Source: Tissierellia bacterium
GTDB lineage: Bacteria; Bacillota; Clostridia; Tissierellales; Peptoniphilaceae
Direction of reading: 5' to 3'
NCBI GenBank assembly: GCA_012728295.1
Contig: JAAYFJ010000091.1
Span: 28,380 to 92,379, forward strand
DNA length: 64,000 nucleotides
The notes below the pieces were generated by a model. It was not told the origin of the DNA. It did no database searches and was given only the letters and a program-made list of their open reading frames with translations. A program made the position numbers and the translations under genes. This document shows, one piece after another, positions 18,280 to 27,858 of the stretch (position 1 is the stretch's first letter; every line of letters begins with the position of its first letter).

Positions 18280-18951
18280 ATGGCAGAATTATGCTACAAA
18301 TTTAGAGATTTAAAATTGCTAAAGGAAGCGCTATGTCATTCGAGTTATGCGAATGAGACGGATGCTTCGTTAAGTAGCAACGAAAGATTAGAATTTCTAG
18401 GGGATGCAGTATTGGAACTAGCTATGACAGATGCGCTATATAAAGAGTACAAAAACTCAAAAGAAGGTTTACTTAGCGAAATAAAGTCATCGTTAGTTAA
18501 AGAGAGTACACTGGCGATGGTCGCCTTGAACATTGGCTTAGACAGAATGATATCGTTGGGTAAGTGCGAAGAGACTACAGGTGGAAGGCACCGTCAATCA
18601 ATTCTAGCAGATGCTATGGAAGCTGTAATTGGCGCAGTGTTTTTAGACAGTGATTTTGAGACAGCAAAAGCTTTCATTAATGAAATATATGAAAAAACGT
18701 TTCAAAATTATTTGCAGAATGTTTATTCTGGAGAAGAGCCTAAATCAGCTTTACAAAAGCTTGTACAACAGAGCACAAACGACATTATCGAATATAGAAC
18801 AAATATGGTTTCAGGAAGCGATCACAATCCAACATTTTATTCAGAAGTATATATTTCAAAAGAGCTTATGGGAAGCGGGAAGGGCAGCTCAAAAAAAAGA
18901 GCTGAAACCGCTGCTGCAAGAGTCGCACTGGAGAAATTACAACAATTATAA
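18280..18951 (+). CDS. rnc: Ribonuclease III
   Basis: Cleaves double-stranded RNA in rRNA and mRNA processing. The catalytic domain has the signature NERLEFLGDAVLEL and a second acidic site DAMEAVIGAVFLD; the C-terminal 70 residues are the dsRNA-binding domain ending KKRAETAAARVALEKL. About 223 residues. The start is ATG at 18280 (GTG one codon earlier is possible); there is no clear ribosome site in the T-rich leader. It precedes smc, as in most Firmicutes. Confidence 0.95.
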   Translation: MAELCYKFRDLKLLKEALCHSSYANETDASLSSNERLEFLGDAVLELAMTDALYKEYKNSKEGLLSEIKSSLVKESTLAMVALNIGLDRMISLGKCEETTGGRHRQSILADAMEAVIGAVFLDSDFETAKAFINEIYEKTFQNYLQNVYSGEEPKSALQKLVQQSTNDIIEYRTNMVSGSDHNPTFYSEVYISKELMGSGKGSSKKRAETAAARVALEKLQQL

Positions 18952-18986
18952 TTTTATTATGATTTACCGATTGGCGGTGTAATCAA

Positions 18987-21900
18987 TTGTATTTAAAGAG
19001 TATTGAATTACAGGGATTTAAATCGTTTCCCAAAAAGACCACTATTAACTTTGAGCAGGGAGTTACTGCAATTGTAGGGCCTAATGGCAGTGGGAAAAGT
19101 AATATTTCTGATGCGATAAAATGGGTTTTAGGAGAACAAAGCCTAAAAACATTGAGAGGACAAAAGACAGAGGATATTATTTTTTCAGGGACTGATAAGC
19201 GTAGGCCTCTTAACTTTACCCAAGTTTCTATTACATTTGATAACGAAGATGAAGCCTTGCCTGTAGAGTTTAGTGAAGTAGTTGTTACTCGACGGGCTTT
19301 TCGTCATGGGGAAAATGAATATTTAATCAACCAAAGAAACGTACGTCTGAAAGATGTGCGACAGTTGTTTATGGATACAGGTTTTGGAAAAGATGGATAT
19401 GCACTTATCGGGCAGGGACAAATAGATTCAATTCTTTCAGAGTCGGGGCAAGAAAGGAAAAATCTATTTGATGAAGCTGCTGGTATTTCTAGGGTTAAAT
19501 ACGAAAAGGAAGAATCAGAAAGAAACCTTAGGAGAGTCTCTGAGCAGCTATTAAGAATTCAAGATATGCACTATGCAACCGAAAGGTTTGTTACACAGCT
19601 GGCAAGAGAAGCTGAAGAGGCAAAATTATATATAAATAGATATAATGAGATAAAAGAGTTGCATATGCAATTTGCTTATCATAGAACAAATGTTTTAAAT
19701 ATTAGAAAAGCAGAACTTTTGAATAAGAAATCAGAATTGGATCAAGCTATAGCAGAAGCTGACGAAAGTATAGTCAACATTAACAATTATATTTCAAATT
19801 TGGAGAGAGAAATAGCTGATGTAGAAGAGCAGCTTAAAGAAGAGCAGAATGCGCTTGTGGAAGCGACTAAAGACTTGGAACAGCAGCGAGGAGAACACAA
19901 AGTTGCAAGAGCTCGCTTTGAAGACTGGAAAAGAGAAATTGAGAGACTAACTGAGCAACTGCGGTCTTACGAAGCCCAGAGACAAGCCTTATTGTCCATT
20001 GAAATTGCTGAGGTTGATAATGTAGCTTTGGATAAGCAGTTGCATGATTTAGAAGAAGCATTTAATGCTAGTAGAGATAAAGTGATTGAATGTCAGAGCT
20101 TGCTAGAGTCTCTTAAGCTCAAGAGAGTTTCTTTAATTAATGATCAAAGGGATGCGGAAGAGAGAAGATGGCAAAGGGAGTTGGCTATTCAAAGACTTAA
20201 CGATTCGTTGATGCAAGCAGAAGAATTAGAGAGAAAAGCGGGAGAAGATTTAAAAATTAAAGAATCTGAACTGGAGATTACTAAGGCAAAAATTAAGTCT
20301 AAAAATTCAGAAAAAAAGGAACTGGAAAAACGTAAAAATAGCATTGAAGAGATTCTAGAAAATGTCACTGAAAATTTAGCTAAAAATGAGATAAAAAGAG
20401 ATGATTTAAGAAGTGAAAAAATTAATCTTGAATCAAACTTGGCTAAGGCAAGTGCATCTTATCAAGTTTATATTAATTCCAAAGAAGATTATCAGGGCTA
20501 TGCAAAAAGTGTTCAGCAATTAATGCATACTATTGACAGAAACAGATTCGGAATAATAGATACAGTTGCAGAAATCATCGATGTAGAGGAACAATATGTC
20601 AAAGCTATGGAAGTAGCCCTTGGATATGGAATGCAGAATGTAATAATGAATAATGCTGAAGATATTAAAACTTTATTACCTGAAATAAAAAACAGAGGTA
20701 TAGGTAGAGTAACGTTCTTGCCACTACAGACAATAAAGGGATTTAATTCTAAAAAACTAATAGAACTTCCACAGGGATGCTTGGGACTAGCTTCAGATAT
20801 AATCAAATATGATATTAAATATAAAAATATTATTAGTCATTTATTAAGGGATACATTAATTTTCGACTCTTATTCCAATGCCTTAAAATATGCAAAAATA
20901 TCTGGTTTCTCACGAAAAATGGTAACTTTAAGCGGTGAATTAATAAGCGCTGGTGGCGCTATTACTGTTGGAAGCATGAAATCTGATAATACTGTTCTCA
21001 GAATAGGTGCTAAGCTTAAGAAGCTGGAAATGGAAATTAATAGTATTGAACAGTCCTTAAAGATAATTAATGAGAATGTGCTAAAATTGGATGATATAAT
21101 AAGCGTAGAAGCTAATGCGATTAACTCAAAAAACATTGATCATGATAGCATTGTCTTAGAGTTGGAGACAGTAAATCGAGAGTTATTTATATATGAGCAA
21201 AATAAAAATAGTTTACTTTCATATTTGGAAGAGGCGAAGGCTAGTATTAATGAAATTAGTGAGAAAAAAAGCAATATAGCTGTGGAACTGGAGTCCAACG
21301 GTGATTTTAGTGGCGATATTGTCATAAACATGGGCAATATTGAAGAGCAAATAAGCGAAAAAGAAATAGAACTAGATAACTTGAGGATATGCTCCGATGA
21401 TAAACAAAAACTTTATTATGAGGGTAAAGAATCTATTGGATTACAAAGATTTGAATGGGAGAATAGAAATTCAAAATTAAGTCAAATTATGGAATTTAAA
21501 GAAGTTGCTAGCCGTGATAAAGAAGATTTGATTAATAGATTATCGACTTTAGAAAAGGATTTAGAATCCATCCATAGCAAAGAAACTGTTTATTTGTCTA
21601 AGACTAATGAACTTCAAGAAAATATCAATACAGCAAGAGACGAGCAATATATGAATAGGTTGAAGCTAAAAGAATTGTCTGAAGAGAGAAATGATTGGGA
21701 AAATAAAAAGCACCAGTTTAATATTCAGATGGTTTCTCTTGAAGGCAAAGAAGAACAATTGATTTTAGAGCTTAAGAATATTAAAAATGAGGTTATGGAG
21801 CAATATAATGTGGATGTAGATTCCTGGGAAGATAATGGAACTAAGGTTACATCAAAAGAGCTGAAAGAAAAACAGATTGAATTGGATAAAATGGGTTCAG

Positions 21901-22493
21901 TCAACGTAGCGAGTATCCATAGATATGACGAAGAAAAAGCTGAGTTTGACAAGTTGGAAGCCCAAAGACTGGACTTGGAAGAATCAAAGGGAAAACTGAC
22001 TAAACTAATAACTAAGATGGACAAAGAAATGAGTGAGAGGTTTAACGAGAGTCTTAAGTCCATTAGCAAATATTTCAACGAAGCTTTTGTAGAGCTATTT
22101 GATGGAGGGAGAGCTGAACTACAGTATGAAATCCTAGGAGAGGGTGAAGAGGGGCAAGTGAATATACTATGTCAGCCACCTGGTAAAAAATTACAACACT
22201 TAAATTTATTGTCGGGGGGAGAAAAATCTCTAACGGCTGTAGCGTTAGTATTTGCTCTTATGCATGAAAGGCCGTCACCGTTTTGTATATTAGATGAGAT
22301 TGATGCGGCATTAGATGAAGCCAACATTATGAGATATACGAATTACTTAAATAAACTTAATGAAAACACACAGTTTATTATAATTACTCACAGAAAGGCT
22401 ACCATGGAAATTGCCAATACTATCTATGGAATAACTATGGAACAAAAAGGCATTAGCAAGATAATTGAAATGCCTATGGAAGGAATTCATTAG
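18987..22493 (+). CDS. smc: Chromosome segregation ATPase SMC
   Basis: The long condensin subunit that extrudes DNA loops and helps segregate chromosomes. 1168 residues: the N-terminal ATPase half has GPNGSGKSNI (Walker A), followed by a coiled coil (about 170-500), the hinge (about 515-680), a second coiled coil, and the C-terminal half with LSGGEKSLTA (signature) and FCILDEIDAALD (Walker B). The start is TTG behind GGCGGTG. ScpA and ScpB partners are not in the window. Confidence 0.97.
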   Translation: MYLKSIELQGFKSFPKKTTINFEQGVTAIVGPNGSGKSNISDAIKWVLGEQSLKTLRGQKTEDIIFSGTDKRRPLNFTQVSITFDNEDEALPVEFSEVVVTRRAFRHGENEYLINQRNVRLKDVRQLFMDTGFGKDGYALIGQGQIDSILSESGQERKNLFDEAAGISRVKYEKEESERNLRRVSEQLLRIQDMHYATERFVTQLAREAEEAKLYINRYNEIKELHMQFAYHRTNVLNIRKAELLNKKSELDQAIAEADESIVNINNYISNLEREIADVEEQLKEEQNALVEATKDLEQQRGEHKVARARFEDWKREIERLTEQLRSYEAQRQALLSIEIAEVDNVALDKQLHDLEEAFNASRDKVIECQSLLESLKLKRVSLINDQRDAEERRWQRELAIQRLNDSLMQAEELERKAGEDLKIKESELEITKAKIKSKNSEKKELEKRKNSIEEILENVTENLAKNEIKRDDLRSEKINLESNLAKASASYQVYINSKEDYQGYAKSVQQLMHTIDRNRFGIIDTVAEIIDVEEQYVKAMEVALGYGMQNVIMNNAEDIKTLLPEIKNRGIGRVTFLPLQTIKGFNSKKLIELPQGCLGLASDIIKYDIKYKNIISHLLRDTLIFDSYSNALKYAKISGFSRKMVTLSGELISAGGAITVGSMKSDNTVLRIGAKLKKLEMEINSIEQSLKIINENVLKLDDIISVEANAINSKNIDHDSIVLELETVNRELFIYEQNKNSLLSYLEEAKASINEISEKKSNIAVELESNGDFSGDIVINMGNIEEQISEKEIELDNLRICSDDKQKLYYEGKESIGLQRFEWENRNSKLSQIMEFKEVASRDKEDLINRLSTLEKDLESIHSKETVYLSKTNELQENINTARDEQYMNRLKLKELSEERNDWENKKHQFNIQMVSLEGKEEQLILELKNIKNEVMEQYNVDVDSWEDNGTKVTSKELKEKQIELDKMGSVNVASIHRYDEEKAEFDKLEAQRLDLEESKGKLTKLITKMDKEMSERFNESLKSISKYFNEAFVELFDGGRAELQYEILGEGEEGQVNILCQPPGKKLQHLNLLSGGEKSLTAVALVFALMHERPSPFCILDEIDAALDEANIMRYTNYLNKLNENTQFIIITHRKATMEIANTIYGITMEQKGISKIIEMPMEGIH

Positions 22494-22502
22494 GAGGGAA
22501 AA

Positions 22503-23624
22503 ATGTTTAAATGGATTAAAGAGCAATTTAATAAGGATGCTAAAGAAAATGAGAACGATATATTATCTGAAGATAAATTACCTGAAGAAACACCAGTAGA
22601 AGATGCTCTTATATTAGAAGAAGAGTTAATGGAGAGTTTAGAGGAGGAGCAAGAGATAGAAGAAGCTCCCACTAAAGGTTCAGAAGTCGGTGAGAATACA
22701 GATTCAAAGCTGGGATTCTTTGCAAAGTTAAAGCAAGGTTTGACCAAGACAAAAGATGGGTTAATGGGAAATATTGACCTGTTATTAAAAGGTTATGCTA
22801 AAATTGATGATGAACTATATGAAGAATTAGAGGAAATATTAATAGGTGCAGATGTGGGAATGGATGCCACTATTGATATGATAGATAAGCTTCAAGCTGA
22901 AATCAAAGAAAGAAAGTCTACAAATACAGCAGACATTAAGCCGTTGTTGAAAGAAATTATTGTAGAGAATCTGAATAAGTTCAGTCCAGAAGAACGATTA
23001 TTAGGAACTGATAGCCCAACTGTAATACTGGTTGTAGGAGTAAATGGCGTGGGTAAGACAACTACTATTGGGAAATTAGCTCACCAATTGAAAGCGCAGG
23101 GGAAAAAAGTAGTTTTGGCTGCAGGGGATACATTTAGGGCTGCTGCGACTGATCAGCTTAGGGAATGGGCAAACAGAGCAGGCGTTGATCTAATTGCTCT
23201 TTCAGAAGGGGCAGATCCAGGAGCGGTTATTTATGATTCTGTACAAGCTGCAAAGTCAAGGAATGCCGATGTCTTAATATGTGATACGGCAGGGCGTCTG
23301 CATAACAAGAAAAACTTGATGAATGAGTTAAATAAAATCTTCAGAATCATTGACAGAGAATATGGCGAAGCTAAGAAGGAAGTATTGTTGGTACTAGATG
23401 CCACAACAGGACAGAATGCATTAATTCAAGCAAAAACTTTTAAAGAAGTAGCAAACATTACGGGTATGGCTTTAACTAAGTTAGATGGCTCTGCCAAAGG
23501 TGGAATCATCATAGCTTTAGAAAAAGAATTAGAAGTTCCAGTAAAGCTTGTTGGAGTAGGTGAAGGCATTAGTGACTTGCAAAACTTTGATCCTGATGAC
23601 TTTGTAAATGCTCTATTTGAGTAG
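22503..23624 (+). CDS. ftsY: Signal recognition particle receptor FtsY
   Basis: The GTPase receptor that docks ribosome-SRP complexes at the membrane. 373 residues: an acidic N-terminal segment (about 10-60, rich in Glu), then the NG domain with GVNGVGKTTTIGK (G1), DTFRAAATDQL (insertion box), DTAGRL (G3) and TKLDGSAKGG (G4/G5). It starts 9 bases after smc behind AGGAGGG. The rnc-smc-ftsY order is typical of Firmicutes; ffh is not adjacent. Confidence 0.97.
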   Translation: MFKWIKEQFNKDAKENENDILSEDKLPEETPVEDALILEEELMESLEEEQEIEEAPTKGSEVGENTDSKLGFFAKLKQGLTKTKDGLMGNIDLLLKGYAKIDDELYEELEEILIGADVGMDATIDMIDKLQAEIKERKSTNTADIKPLLKEIIVENLNKFSPEERLLGTDSPTVILVVGVNGVGKTTTIGKLAHQLKAQGKKVVLAAGDTFRAAATDQLREWANRAGVDLIALSEGADPGAVIYDSVQAAKSRNADVLICDTAGRLHNKKNLMNELNKIFRIIDREYGEAKKEVLLVLDATTGQNALIQAKTFKEVANITGMALTKLDGSAKGGIIIALEKELEVPVKLVGVGEGISDLQNFDPDDFVNALFE

Positions 23625-23657
23625 ACAATATATTAACTATAATTAATTGTTTTTTTT
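23625..23657 (+). terminator. Possible terminator after ftsY
   Basis: An imperfect, AT-rich hairpin (ACAAT...ATTGT with internal mismatches) followed by eight T residues. The stem is weak; the T-run and position support a terminator. Confidence 0.45.
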
Positions 23658-23659
23658 CA

Positions 23660-23688
23660 TTGACAATAACAACTTACATTGTTATACT
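23660..23688 (+). promoter_or_regulatory. Promoter of the tRNA pair
   Basis: TTGACA, 17 bases, TATACT, 31 bases before the first tRNA. A near-consensus strong promoter, as expected for a stable RNA unit. Confidence 0.85.
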
Positions 23689-23718
23689 CTATGAGTACAC
23701 TTTTTAAAGTACTCATGT

Positions 23719-23796
23719 GGTGGGTATGGCCTAGTTGGTTAAGGCGTCAGATTGTGGCTCTGAAGATCGTGGGTTCGAATCCCACTATCCACCCCA
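23719..23796 (+). tRNA. tRNA-His (anticodon GTG)
   Basis: A cloverleaf with acceptor GTGGGTA pairing with TATCCAC (one G-U), anticodon GTG in the loop TTGTGGC, T-loop TTCGAAT and encoded CCA. The extra 5' G(-1) at 23719 faces C73, the hallmark of bacterial tRNA-His. Confidence 0.96.
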
Positions 23797-23799
23797 CAT

Positions 23800-23875
23800 G
23801 ATCCATTAGCTCAGTCGGTAGAGCACCTGACTTTTAATCAGGGTGTCCCGCGTTCGAGTCGCGGATGGATCACCA
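23800..23875 (+). tRNA. tRNA-Lys (anticodon TTT)
   Basis: Acceptor GATCCAT pairs with ATGGATC, anticodon TTT in the loop CTTTTAA, T-loop TTCGAGT, discriminator A and encoded CCA. It is 3 bases after tRNA-His, in the same transcript. Confidence 0.96.
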
Positions 23876-23876
23876 A

Positions 23877-23929
23877 TTAATATTAAAAAACTCTAATGGT
23901 AATATTCCATTAGAGTTTTTTAATATTAA
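23877..23929. terminator. Bidirectional terminator: perfect 23-bp inverted repeat
   Basis: Arms 23877-23899 and 23907-23929 are perfectly complementary, with a 7-base loop. The A6/T6 blocks lie inside the stem, so both strands have a hairpin plus T-run. It closes the tRNA unit on the + strand and the convergent PH-like gene on the - strand. Confidence 0.9.
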
Positions 23930-23955
23930 TAAAATATATTGTTGAAATAAATTTA

Positions 23956-24276
23956 TTAACGTTTCGTCAGTAGGGAGACCCAAGTTGAAGCAGATTTCAA
24001 ATAGAATCTTTCAACGTTATTGGCATCAGTTATTATTGACAATGCAGGCCCAGACAATGATATATTTTTCGATGCTGATACAATGCTACTTAGAGATAAT
24101 GATAGAGGAAAATCATATCCACTCCACATTACGATGGCCCCATCATCGACCATTGATGCTTTTTGGCTCTCCTGAAAACACAATCTTAGATTAGTTAAGT
24201 ATAGTGTGCCATTAATAGTACGGCCGTTTTTTTGTTCCCATTTTGCAACTGAACTCTTTATAATTTTTTCGTTCAT
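23956..24276 (-). CDS. Small PH/GRAM-like domain protein of unknown function
   Basis: A 106-residue protein without membrane segments or signal peptide. The pattern GTLYLTNLRLCFQES (residues about 20-35), a following hydrophobic strand and a C-terminal FYLKSASTWVSLL helix resemble bacterial PH or GRAM-like folds, which begin with a 'basal expression / x-T-N-x-R-L' strand. I chose the ATG at 24276, since AAGGAGG lies just upstream; the frame is open for 24 more codons without a ribosome site. It stands alone, convergent with the tRNAs and divergent from ctsR. Ligand and role are unknown. Confidence 0.65.
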   Translation of the reverse strand: MNEKIIKSSVAKWEQKNGRTINGTLYLTNLRLCFQESQKASMVDDGAIVMWSGYDFPLSLSLSSIVSASKNISLSGPALSIITDANNVERFYLKSASTWVSLLTKR

Positions 24277-24378
24277 GGCAACCTCCTTTCCAAATATATA
24301 CCCAATCTTTATTAATAAATATTTCATATATAAGGATATATTATTCATAGAGACAGTCTTTCATTATAATAAAACTAC

Positions 24379-24407
24379 TATGATAAACATGGAATGTGTG
24401 TTATAAT
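24379..24407 (+). promoter_or_regulatory. Promoter of ctsR operon
   Basis: TATAAT at 24402-24407 with TG one base upstream (extended -10). The -35 (TATGAT) is poor, as often with extended -10 promoters. It lies 37 bases before the CtsR box. Confidence 0.6.
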
Positions 24408-24444
24408 AATGAAAAGTGCAGAGCACTTTTTTTAAGAAGCTAAA

Positions 24445-24461
24445 GAGCAAAGAAAGTCAAA
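24445..24461 (+). promoter_or_regulatory. CtsR operator (heptad direct repeat)
   Basis: The CtsR site is a direct repeat of RGTCAAA separated by three bases. Here GAGCAAA-GAA-AGTCAAA matches 5 of 7 in the first half and 7 of 7 in the second with the right spacing. It lies between the promoter and the ribosome site of ctsR, so CtsR likely represses its own operon. Confidence 0.75.
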
Positions 24462-24480
24462 GTCTAAGGAGGCGGAGTTT

Positions 24481-24960
24481 ATGTCTAGGTCAAAACTGAG
24501 CAATATTATCGAGGAGTTTTTGCAAGATATGATGAGCGAAACTCACGATGGAATGATTGAAATTCAGCGTAATGTTTTGGCGGAGCATTTTGATTGTTCA
24601 CCTTCTCAAATTAACTATGTATTATCGACGCGATTCACACCATATAAAGGTTACTATATTGAGAGTCGTAGAGGTGGCGGTGGGTATATAAGAATTATTA
24701 AAGTAACAGTAGATGAGCAAGAAGAAGACTATAGAAAAATTCTTATGGATGCCGTTGGGAATTCAATCACGAAAGATAAAGGAAGACACATTGTTGAGGG
24801 CTTGGTTGAAGAGGACATTATCTCCACTAGGGAGGCAAGATTGATTATGTCTGCAATTGGAGATAGATCTTTGAGTCAAGTAGGAGAAATAGATAAAAAT
24901 ACGATTCGTGCTTCTATATTGCAAAATATATTACTAATAGTTTTAGAACAGGAGGGATAG
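24481..24960 (+). CDS. ctsR: Heat-shock repressor CtsR
   Basis: Represses clp genes at normal temperature. 159 residues: a winged helix-turn-helix (VLAEHFDCSPSQINYVLSTRF) with the glycine-rich wing SRRGGGGYIRI that acts as the temperature sensor in Bacillus, and a C-terminal four-helix dimer domain. Ribosome site AGGAGG. A matching operator lies just upstream. It begins the ctsR-mcsA-clpC-radA operon. Confidence 0.96.
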   Translation: MSRSKLSNIIEEFLQDMMSETHDGMIEIQRNVLAEHFDCSPSQINYVLSTRFTPYKGYYIESRRGGGGYIRIIKVTVDEQEEDYRKILMDAVGNSITKDKGRHIVEGLVEEDIISTREARLIMSAIGDRSLSQVGEIDKNTIRASILQNILLIVLEQEG

Positions 24961-24961
24961 T

Positions 24962-25429
24962 ATGTTGTGCGATTCCTGTAGAGAAAGAGAAGCAGATATT
25001 AGAATAACTGCTATCATTAATGGAAAAGAAAAAACTTTTCATATTTGTCGAGAATGTGCGATGAAAATATTAAGTGAAAGCAATGGATTACCTGACTTTG
25101 GGCAAATTATGCAAAGTCTACTATCCGTTGTAAATTACGAAGAAGAATATCCAGACTCTGATGATAACAAAGAATTTAGCAAAACATCAGATGAGTTGTT
25201 GAGGGGGTTAGTCAAATCTATGTTTGGTCAAATGCAAGAGGCCAAGGAAAGAAAAATGGTAAGTACAAAGGTGGCTGAGCAACTAGAACCAATTCCTTTA
25301 GATGAATATACTATTTGCAAAGCCAGATTGCAATTTGCAATAGAGTCAGAAGACTATAAAGCGGCAGCGATGTTAAGAGATGAGCTGGCATGCCTCGATA
25401 GTGAAAAAGAGGAGAGGGGGGCTTTATAA
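24962..25429 (+). CDS. mcsA: McsA-like zinc and UVR-motif protein, without McsB partner
   Basis: In Bacillus McsA activates the arginine kinase McsB and modulates CtsR. Here 155 residues carry two CxxC pairs (CDSC at 3-6, CREC at about 28-31) rather than the four of B. subtilis, an acidic middle, and a C-terminal UvrB/C-type helix pair ([14 protein letters not shown]). It starts one base after ctsR and clpC follows after 2 bases: the expected mcsB gene is absent. Its role without a kinase is therefore open; it could still bind CtsR or ClpC. Confidence 0.88.
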   Translation: MLCDSCREREADIRITAIINGKEKTFHICRECAMKILSESNGLPDFGQIMQSLLSVVNYEEEYPDSDDNKEFSKTSDELLRGLVKSMFGQMQEAKERKMVSTKVAEQLEPIPLDEYTICKARLQFAIESEDYKAAAMLRDELACLDSEKEERGAL

Positions 25430-25431
25430 TA

Positions 25432-27849
25432 ATGTTTGGAAGATTTACCCAACAAGCTCAAAATGTAGTTTTACACTCACAAAATGAGGCTGTAAAATTT
25501 AACCATAGCTATGTAGGTTCAGAACATCTTTTGCTAGGAATTTTGATGGAAAGGGATGGTGCTACCTATAGATTATTGACTGATATGGGTTTAAAAGCTG
25601 ACGACACCAGAATGATGATAGCAAATCTTTTAGGTGTAGGGGACACAGAAAGACCGTCCCCTGGCTATACCCCAAGAACTAAGAGAATATTTGAGCTGGC
25701 TTTTGAAGTGAGCAAGGAACTTGGACATAATTATGTTGGAACAGAGCACTTGCTTATGGGGATATTAAGAGATGGAGAAGGCTTAGCAATAATGATTTTG
25801 GCACAGATGGGTGTAGACCTAGGTGTGCTTTACAAAAGATTGCAAGAGATTTTGGGGCTGCAAACTGAAGGCGAATTATCTAAGTCAGCGCCAGGAGATG
25901 AAAATCTTATTGAGAAATATACAATCAATCTTAATGATGAAGCGAGAGCAGGTAAGATAGACCCAGTTATAGGTAGAGAAGATGAAATAAACAGGGTTAT
26001 TCAAGTCCTTAGTAGGAGAACCAAGAACAACCCTGTATTAATTGGCGAGCCTGGAGTTGGTAAGACTGCGGTTGCTGAAGGATTAGCGCAGCAAATTGTC
26101 AACGGGGAAGTTCCTGAATTAGTTAAAAACAAAGTCATCCTAACGCTGGATTTATCAGGAATGATTGCGGGAGCCAAATACAGAGGCGATTTTGAAGAAC
26201 GCATTAAGGGCGTTATGGAAGAAGTAAAACAGAGAAAAGATGTTATTCTGTTCGTGGATGAAATCCATACAATAATTGGAGCTGGGGCTGCTGAGGGGGC
26301 AATGGATGCCTCAAATATTTTAAAACCCATGCTAACTAGAGGACAGTTGCAAATAATTGGTGCTACCACTATTGATGAGTATAGAAAGCATGTTGAAAAA
26401 GATGCTGCTTTTGAAAGAAGACTTATGCCTATTATGGTAGAAGAACCTAGCGAAGAAGATACTTTAATAATCTTGAAAGGATTGAGAGACAGGTATGAAG
26501 CTCATCATGGGGTTCAAATTACAGATGAAGCTTTAGAATCTGCTGTAGACTTATCATATAGATATATTAATGACAGGTTTTTACCTGATAAAGCCATTGA
26601 TCTTATCGATGAAGCTGCATCAAAGATAAGGGTAAATTCTTTCCAACCTTCTGAGGAAGTATTAAAGCTCGAAGAAAAGATAAAGAATATTAAAATACAG
26701 AAAGAAGCAGCTGTTAATGGTCAAGATTTTGAAGGAGCAGCAAAACTTAGAGATGAAGAATTAAAGCTTAGAGATAGTCTTGAGCATAAAAAAGTAGAGT
26801 GGCAAAAAAAGAAGAAAGAAAACAAGCTTGTAGTTGACAAGGAAAATGTTGCTCAAATAGTGAGCATGTGGACTCGCGTGCCGGTTACAAACCTAACTGA
26901 AGACGAAGCTAAACAATTGGTGAAATTGGAAAGTGATTTGAAGAAAAGTGTCATAGGACAAGATAAAGCTGTAGAAACTGTTGCGAAAGCTGTAAAGCGC
27001 GCTCGAGTTGGGCTTAGGGACCAGGAAAAACCAATTGGAAGCTTTATTTTTGTAGGGCCTACGGGTGTTGGTAAAACACATTTAGCGAAAGCTTTAGCAA
27101 AGAGATTGTTCGGCGATGAGAATGCCATGATTAGAATTGATATGAGTGAGTTTATGGAGTCTCATACTGTGAGCAAACTAATAGGTTCTCCCCCTGGATA
27201 TGTGGGGTATGATGAGGGTGGGCAGCTTACAGATGCAGTTAGAAGCAAGCCCTATAGTGTTATTCTATTTGATGAAATAGAAAAAGCTCATCCAGATGTT
27301 TTTAATATATTATTGCAGATGCTTGATGACGGTAGGTTAACCGATGGACAAGGTAAGACAGTTAACTTTAAAAACACCATTATCATCATGACTTCAAACA
27401 TTGGTGCAACTAGAATAGGAAAACAAAATGCATTAGGATTTGCAGTGTCGGTGGATGAAGAAAAAGAGGAACATGAAAGCATGACTTCAATAATCTTCGA
27501 GGAACTTAAAAAGGCTTTTAGACCAGAGTTCATTAACAGACTAGATGAAGTTGTCGTATTTAGACGTTTGGATGAAAAAGATATAGTAAGAATTGTAAAG
27601 CTCATGGGAGAAGAGCTAGTATCTAGAATGAAAAATCTGGAGTATTTATTACGATTTACACCCAGAGCCCTTAAAGCACTTGGAGAGGAAGGTTTTGATC
27701 AAGAATATGGCGCCAGACCACTAGAGAGAACTTTGAGAAAATTAGTAGAGGATCCTTTGGCTGAAAAAATCCTAAGCGGTGATGTTAAGAAAAATGAACC
27801 TGTCACTATTGATTTTAAGCGAAAGAAGATAGTGTTTGAAAAGCGATAG
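25432..27849 (+). CDS. clpC: AAA+ unfoldase ClpC
   Basis: Unfolds proteins for the ClpP peptidase. 805 residues: double Clp-N repeats (about 1-145), AAA-1 with [13 protein letters not shown] and VDEIHTI, a middle domain with a UVR motif ([12 protein letters not shown]) that binds adaptors, AAA-2 with [13 protein letters not shown] and [11 protein letters not shown], and a ClpP-docking loop ALGF. The two Arg sites that McsB marks in Bacillus cannot be assessed here. The upstream genes are ctsR and mcsA. Confidence 0.97.
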   Translation: MFGRFTQQAQNVVLHSQNEAVKFNHSYVGSEHLLLGILMERDGATYRLLTDMGLKADDTRMMIANLLGVGDTERPSPGYTPRTKRIFELAFEVSKELGHNYVGTEHLLMGILRDGEGLAIMILAQMGVDLGVLYKRLQEILGLQTEGELSKSAPGDENLIEKYTINLNDEARAGKIDPVIGREDEINRVIQVLSRRTKNNPVLIGEPGVGKTAVAEGLAQQIVNGEVPELVKNKVILTLDLSGMIAGAKYRGDFEERIKGVMEEVKQRKDVILFVDEIHTIIGAGAAEGAMDASNILKPMLTRGQLQIIGATTIDEYRKHVEKDAAFERRLMPIMVEEPSEEDTLIILKGLRDRYEAHHGVQITDEALESAVDLSYRYINDRFLPDKAIDLIDEAASKIRVNSFQPSEEVLKLEEKIKNIKIQKEAAVNGQDFEGAAKLRDEELKLRDSLEHKKVEWQKKKKENKLVVDKENVAQIVSMWTRVPVTNLTEDEAKQLVKLESDLKKSVIGQDKAVETVAKAVKRARVGLRDQEKPIGSFIFVGPTGVGKTHLAKALAKRLFGDENAMIRIDMSEFMESHTVSKLIGSPPGYVGYDEGGQLTDAVRSKPYSVILFDEIEKAHPDVFNILLQMLDDGRLTDGQGKTVNFKNTIIIMTSNIGATRIGKQNALGFAVSVDEEKEEHESMTSIIFEELKKAFRPEFINRLDEVVVFRRLDEKDIVRIVKLMGEELVSRMKNLEYLLRFTPRALKALGEEGFDQEYGARPLERTLRKLVEDPLAEKILSGDVKKNEPVTIDFKRKKIVFEKR

Positions 27850-27858
27850 GAGACTGTA

